Shown here in pieces: positions 30,919-34,092 of a DNA stretch of 34,092 bases. The notes below the pieces were generated by a model. The model did no database searches, was not told the DNA's origin, and saw nothing but the letters and a program-made list of their open reading frames with translations. This DNA is from JANNFX01 sp031380225. Its GTDB lineage: Bacteria; Pseudomonadota; Alphaproteobacteria; Rhizobiales; Hyphomicrobiaceae. Both the position numbers and the translations under genes were made by a program. Positions within the stretch are counted from its first letter, which is position 1; each line of letters starts with the position of its first letter. The stretch spans positions 1 through 34,092 of the forward strand of contig JANNFX010000238.1 in assembly GCA_031380225.1 (NCBI GenBank), read 5' to 3'.

Positions 30919-31773
30919 ATGGCCTCGACACGAACCGCCCCCGAACTCAAGGCTCGCCACGCAACAGCGCCTAAAGACGCCCGCGACCCCGTTTGGCAAA
31001 AAATGCGCAAAGAAGCCGATAGCGCGATGGCGGCTGAGCCGGCGTTAACCGGATTTATTTTCGCGACCGTCACCAGCCATGACCGCCTGGAAGACGCCGT
31101 CTGCCACCGCATTGCGCAGCGCTTGGCGCATGCCGATCTCGACGCCGGACTACTGATCCAGACCTTCAACGGCGTGCTAGCGTCACAACCCGATGTCTCG
31201 GCTGCGATCCGCGCTGATTTGGCGGCCGTCCTCGACCGCGATCCGGCGTGCAACCGCTACATCGAACCGTTGCTGTTCTTCAAAGGCTTCCACGCGCTGG
31301 TCACGCATCGCTTCGCCCATGAACTTTGGCGTCAAGGGCGGACCGACTTTGCGCTCTATTTACAAAGCCAATCATCCAAGATTTTCGCGACCGACATTCA
31401 CCCCGCAGCCCGTTTCGGTCGTGGCATCATGCTCGATCACGCCACCGGATTTGTCGTCGGCGAGACGGCGGTTGTCGGTGACAATTGCTCGTTCTTGCAC
31501 GCGGTCACACTCGGTGGTAGCGGCAAGGAAACCGGCGACCGCCATCCCAAGATCGGCCAGAGCGTGATGATCGGTGCCGGCGCCAAAATCCTGGGCAACA
31601 TCCATGTCGGAAATTGCTCGCGCGTCGCGGCCGGCTCCGTCGTACTTGCTGACGTTCCCCCTTTGGTCACGGTTGCCGGCGTGCCGGCCAAAATCATCGG
31701 GCCGTCGGGTTGCGCGCAACCGTCGCAAGCCATGGATCAGAGCCTTGGTCCAGACGATTTCTCCATGTTGTGA
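30919..31773 (+). CDS. cysE: Serine O-acetyltransferase (CysE)
   Basis: 284 residues from the ATG at 30919, with AAGGA eight bases upstream; an in-frame ATG at 30868 is unlikely. CysE acetylates serine with acetyl-CoA, the first step of cysteine synthesis. The N-terminal helical domain (about 20-140) has PALTGFIFATVTSHDRLEDAV. The C-terminal left-handed beta-helix holds DIHPAARFGRGIMLDHATGFVVGETAVVGDN (with the catalytic His of LDHATG) and AVTLGG, ending RVAAGSVVLADVPPLVTVAGVPAKIIG. Many CysE proteins end in Ile, which enters the cysteine synthase active site; this one ends DDFSML, so complex formation may differ. Confidence 0.95.
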   Translation: MASTRTAPELKARHATAPKDARDPVWQKMRKEADSAMAAEPALTGFIFATVTSHDRLEDAVCHRIAQRLAHADLDAGLLIQTFNGVLASQPDVSAAIRADLAAVLDRDPACNRYIEPLLFFKGFHALVTHRFAHELWRQGRTDFALYLQSQSSKIFATDIHPAARFGRGIMLDHATGFVVGETAVVGDNCSFLHAVTLGGSGKETGDRHPKIGQSVMIGAGAKILGNIHVGNCSRVAAGSVVLADVPPLVTVAGVPAKIIGPSGCAQPSQAMDQSLGPDDFSML

Positions 31774-31789
31774 GGTCATGTGATCAACC

Positions 31790-31815
31790 CAAACCCGATC
31801 GGGGTTTGCTTATTT
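31790..31815 (+). terminator. Probable terminator after cysE
   Basis: CAAACCC and GGGTTTG form a perfect 7-bp stem around GATCG, followed by the T-rich CTTATTTG. It lies 16 bases after the cysE stop, on the correct side to end that transcript. Confidence 0.65.
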
Positions 31816-31903
31816 GTCCCGTTTGGGTATTAGCCCTTCCAACGTCGACATCCCGGCCTTGGGCAGGGATGAGGGGCTTGGGGATACGACAGGAGACGGC
31901 CAC

Positions 31904-32140
31904 GTGAAGAAAGACGACCTTGCAAAACTTCAAGAGTATCTGCGCCGGACCTTTGGCTCCGCAACGCTGACCGTCCGCCCACGGCCAAAAATCACCGACA
32001 GCGCTGAAGTTTACATCGGCGATGACTTTGTCGCGACCATTACCGAAGACAAAGAAGATGGCGAGCTGACTTACCAATTCCAAATGGCTATCTTAGAAAT
32101 GGATCTCGAGGGCGGTGGCGGCGACGAGGACGAGGACTAG
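31904..32140 (+). CDS. DUF3126 family protein
   Basis: 78 residues from the GTG at 31904, which has a strong AGGAGA eight bases upstream. The open frame runs to 31814, but that upstream part contains a small hairpin and no gene-like content. The protein begins VKKDDLAKLQEYLRRTFGSATLTVRPRPK, continues with AEVYIGDDFVATITEDKEDGELTYQFQMAILEMDL, and ends in an acidic tail. This is the DUF3126 family, found mainly in Alphaproteobacteria, function unknown. It is followed after two bases by the gamma-carbonic anhydrase gene, so the two are cotranscribed and may work together. Confidence 0.88.
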   Translation: MKKDDLAKLQEYLRRTFGSATLTVRPRPKITDSAEVYIGDDFVATITEDKEDGELTYQFQMAILEMDLEGGGGDEDED

Positions 32141-32142
32141 TC

Positions 32143-32673
32143 GTGGCGCTCTATTCGCTCGGCGATCATCGCGTCACCACGCCGGCCAGCGGCCGCTTCT
32201 GGACCGCGCCCAACGCGGTCCTGCTCGGCAAAGTTGAGCTATGCGACGACGCTAGCGTCTGGTTCAACGCCGTGCTGCGCGGCGACAACGAACTGATCCG
32301 CGTCGGCGCGCGCTCCAATGTTCAAGATGGCTCCGTCCTCCATACTGACCCAGGCTTTGCTCTCGACATCGGCGAAGACTGCACCATTGGCCATATGGTC
32401 ATGTTGCATGGCTGCACGATCGGTAACGGCTGCTTAATCGGCATCGGCTCGGTAATTCTGAACGGCGCCAGAATCGGCGACGGCAGCTTGATCGGCGCCA
32501 ACACACTAATCACCGAAGGCAAAGTCATCCCGGCGCGCTCGATGGTTATGGGCTCGCCTGGCAAGGTCGTGCGCGAGTTGTCGGAAGAGGATGCGGCCCG
32601 CCTGAAGCTCAGCGCTGGCCGCTACGTCGCCAATTGGCAGCGGTATATGACGGGCTTCAAAGCCCAGACTTAA
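32143..32673 (+). CDS. Gamma-carbonic anhydrase family protein
   Basis: 176 residues, a left-handed beta-helix trimer protein. The three metal-ligand His residues of the gamma class are present: His67 in DGSVLHTD, His84 and His89 in IGHMVMLHGC. Repeated hexapeptides (CTIGNGCLIGIGSVILNGARIGDGSLIG) form the helix, and the end MGSPGKVVRELSEE is typical. Members include enzymes that hydrate CO2 and related proteins of unclear activity, and the metal site alone does not prove activity. The start is a GTG two bases after the DUF3126 stop. CO2 handling could suit a C1-using organism, but this family occurs in most bacteria. Confidence 0.93.
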   Translation: MALYSLGDHRVTTPASGRFWTAPNAVLLGKVELCDDASVWFNAVLRGDNELIRVGARSNVQDGSVLHTDPGFALDIGEDCTIGHMVMLHGCTIGNGCLIGIGSVILNGARIGDGSLIGANTLITEGKVIPARSMVMGSPGKVVRELSEEDAARLKLSAGRYVANWQRYMTGFKAQT

Positions 32674-32818
32674 ATGTTACTGCGCCTCAACCAATTCAAC
32701 CGTTAACAGATGTTTACAATGTGGGCGCGGCTTCGGCCACGTCCAAAGTCAAATTTTAACGTCAAACCGCTATAGCTCAAGGCTGGGATAATACCGGGGG
32801 CTAGCTTGCATTGCGTTC

Positions 32819-33559
32819 ATGCAAGGCTGCGCCTCTGCCAGCGCACAGAACACCACCACGATGACGCCGACAGCTGAAGCCCTGCCCCGATACAGCATTG
32901 CCGAAAGCTACGGCAATCCGAGCGCAGCACCCTATCGCTTTCGCGCCCGCCGCTTTCAGCACTTGAAGCCGCTGATTGATGCGGTCATCACTGAGAAGGG
33001 TCACTGCCGCATCGCCGACATCGGCGGCACCGAGTACTACTGGGACATCTTCGGCTCCTACGTCACCGACAATCCGGTTGAAATCACGCTGCTCAATATC
33101 GATGCGCCGCAAGTCCGGTCGTCGAAGTTCATCTCGACCAAAGCCGATGCCACCGACCTCTCAAGCTTTGCCGACAACGCCTTTGATATCGTGCACTCTA
33201 ATTCTGTGATCGAGCATGTCGGCAGCTGGGACCGCATGAGCCGCATGGCCCATCACGTGCGCCGCTTGGCACCGGTGTATTTCGTCCAGACGCCATCGTT
33301 CTGGTTCCCCTACGAGCCGCACTTCCGCTTTCCATTTTTCCATTGGTTGCCGGAACAAGCGCGCGCCGAACTGTTGATGCGGTTCAATCTCGGCTTTGGT
33401 GGAAAGCGCGAAACCTACGACGCGGCCATGCGCGGCGTGCAATCGACCTACATCTTAGGCAACAAGCAATTCAAGACATTGTTCCCCGACGCCGAAATCG
33501 TCCGCGAACACGCGTTCGGCTTCACGAAATCGCTGATGGCGGTTCGGCGGGCGGATTAA
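32819..33559 (+). CDS. Class I SAM-dependent methyltransferase
   Basis: 246 residues from the ATG at 32819; an ATG at 32861 (MTPTAEALPRYS) may be the true start, and neither has a clear ribosome site. The Rossmann core is visible: ADIGGTEYYWDIFGSYV (motif I), TLLNIDAP (acidic residue of motif II), DATDLSSFADNAFDIVHSNSVIEHVG (motif IV of the Methyltransf_11 type), and FVQTPSFWFPYEPHFRFPFFHWLP, a family-specific stretch rich in aromatic and Pro residues. The substrate is unknown; such proteins often sit with glycan genes, but no such genes are here. A 145-base gap without a gene precedes it, and inverted repeats follow. Confidence 0.8.
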   Translation: MQGCASASAQNTTTMTPTAEALPRYSIAESYGNPSAAPYRFRARRFQHLKPLIDAVITEKGHCRIADIGGTEYYWDIFGSYVTDNPVEITLLNIDAPQVRSSKFISTKADATDLSSFADNAFDIVHSNSVIEHVGSWDRMSRMAHHVRRLAPVYFVQTPSFWFPYEPHFRFPFFHWLPEQARAELLMRFNLGFGGKRETYDAAMRGVQSTYILGNKQFKTLFPDAEIVREHAFGFTKSLMAVRRAD

Positions 33560-33600
33560 CACCGGCGAGCTTGTATTCGAAACAATTCCCGTGACCCGAA

Positions 33601-33806
33601 GGGCGGATGAGACGCGTCGCGCAACAGCGCGACGTGACATAATCCGCCGTCCCGCGTCTAGCACGATGGTGCAAAAAAGAATCCCGTGATGACATCGCTC
33701 CGCCAGTCGCTTTCCTGCACCGCGGCGGATTACGTCGCGCGATGCTATCGCATCACGCGTCTAATCCGCCCTACGGATCGCGCTTCGCGGTGATGTCGTG
33801 CTAGAC
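33601..33806. repeat. Nested inverted repeats (genomic palindrome cluster)
   Basis: Three inverted pairs are interleaved: GGGCGGATGAGACGCGT (33601-33617) with its inverse at 33755-33771 (one mismatch); CGCGACGT...AATCCGCCG (33628-33649, with a 5-base insert) with its inverse at 33723-33739; and GTCTAGCACGA (33656-33666) with its exact inverse at 33796-33806. The copies look like fragments of one GGGCGGATTA-type repeat family. No gene is seen. Confidence 0.75.
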
Positions 33807-33853
33807 TGCGAGACATTCCCGCAGGCGCCAAACACACCCACGGCTGTCATCCC

Positions 33854-33974
33854 GGGGCTTGTCCCCGGGACCCATTCAACAGCGAACTCGGAATTTGAAA
33901 CGATGCCCTGCGGCGGCGTCACGCGCGCTTTTGAAATCGAATTCATTGCCCGATGGGTCCCGGGGACAAGCCCC
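33854..33974. repeat. Perfect 22-bp inverted repeat
   Basis: The arms at 33854-33875 and 33953-33974 are exact inverted copies of 22 bases (core GGGGCTTGTCCCCGGGACC), 77 bases apart. The left arm is preceded by GTCATCCC. This is the TCATCCCGGGGCTTGTCCCC type of repeat common in Alphaproteobacteria. No gene is seen between the arms. Confidence 0.85.
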
Positions 33975-34043
33975 ATAAGCGCTAACTTAATTTCACTTGC
34001 CTGCCGGAATCGAATGTGATTCCAGCATGGGATGACACGCGAA

Positions 34044-34092
34044 TCACTCTTCAATTCGGACTGGCGCGGCACGATCAATCGTCTTGGCGGTG
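34044..34092 (-). CDS. Possible 3' end of a gene running off the window
   Basis: On the minus strand, a frame open from the window edge ends in TGA at 34044-34046. It would encode the last 15 residues TAKTIDRAAPVRIEE. The codons look gene-like, but the fragment is too short to recognise. Confidence 0.3.
   Translation of the reverse strand, partial: TAKTIDRAAPVRIEE

Noticed and set aside
33761..34078. 105-codon minus-strand frame
   Set aside because: It is built largely from the 22-bp inverted repeat arms and has no protein-like features.

Overview
The window looks like chromosome of an alphaproteobacterial methylotroph (moderately GC-rich; Hyphomicrobiales-like, an inference). Two kinds of evidence point there. 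Several genes belong to small families typical of Alphaproteobacteria (DUF2842, DUF3126, DUF1499). The centre of the window carries an ABC system associated with PQQ alcohol dehydrogenases, next to genes for making methylofuran and tetrahydromethanopterin (H4MPT), the C1 carriers of aerobic methylotrophs. No rRNA, tRNA, CRISPR array, phage or transposase gene was seen.

Layout. 1-5.9 kb: the start of a YcbL-like metallo-hydrolase (cut by the window edge), a small coiled-coil protein, a 1290-residue TIR-membrane-WD40 protein, a DUF2905 membrane protein and a TetR-type regulator. 5.9-6.1 kb: a palindromic repeat cluster. 6.2-9.3 kb: a degenerate secreted endonuclease/exonuclease/phosphatase-like protein, a DUF1499 membrane protein, a LACTB2-like hydrolase whose 3' end overlaps it, and a tiny secreted protein.

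9.3-14.2 kb (minus strand): secreted unknown protein, ABC permease, ABC ATPase, YVTN beta-propeller and substrate-binding protein. These are the families annotated as PQQ-dependent alcohol dehydrogenase associated, and they also make up lanthanide-uptake (lut-type) clusters. 14.4-21.9 kb (plus strand, divergent): DUF3280 protein, a complete NitT/TauT-like ABC transporter, then mfnB, folB-like, mfnE-like, afpA-like flavoprotein, dihydropteroate-synthase-like protein and DUF447 protein, packed with short gaps or overlaps like one operon. The mfnF-like gene lies on the other strand at 22.6-23.7 kb, after an inserted vapBC toxin-antitoxin pair.

22.6-26.4 kb: a minus-strand run queE-queD-queF-DUF2842-mfnF-like, with the queuosine precursor transporter gene divergent from it. 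26.4-26.8 kb: non-coding repeats, including a perfect 79-bp direct duplication. 26.9-33.6 kb: SPFH/NfeD membrane pair, GNAT acetyltransferase, polysaccharide deacetylase, enoyl-CoA hydratase-like protein, serine acetyltransferase, DUF3126, gamma-carbonic anhydrase and a methyltransferase. The last 0.5 kb holds nested inverted repeats and possibly the end of one more gene.

How it fits together (inference): methanol oxidation in the periplasm needs PQQ and a metal (Ca or lanthanide), and the formaldehyde made is carried by H4MPT and methylofuran. This region links a metal/PQQ-associated transport cluster to the synthesis of those carriers, with an uncharacterised second ABC transporter embedded at the head of the cofactor operon. 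The most interesting leads are that transporter, the vapBC promoter-operator that overlaps the mfnF-like stop codon, the QueD homologue lacking its catalytic cysteine, and the TIR-WD40 protein.
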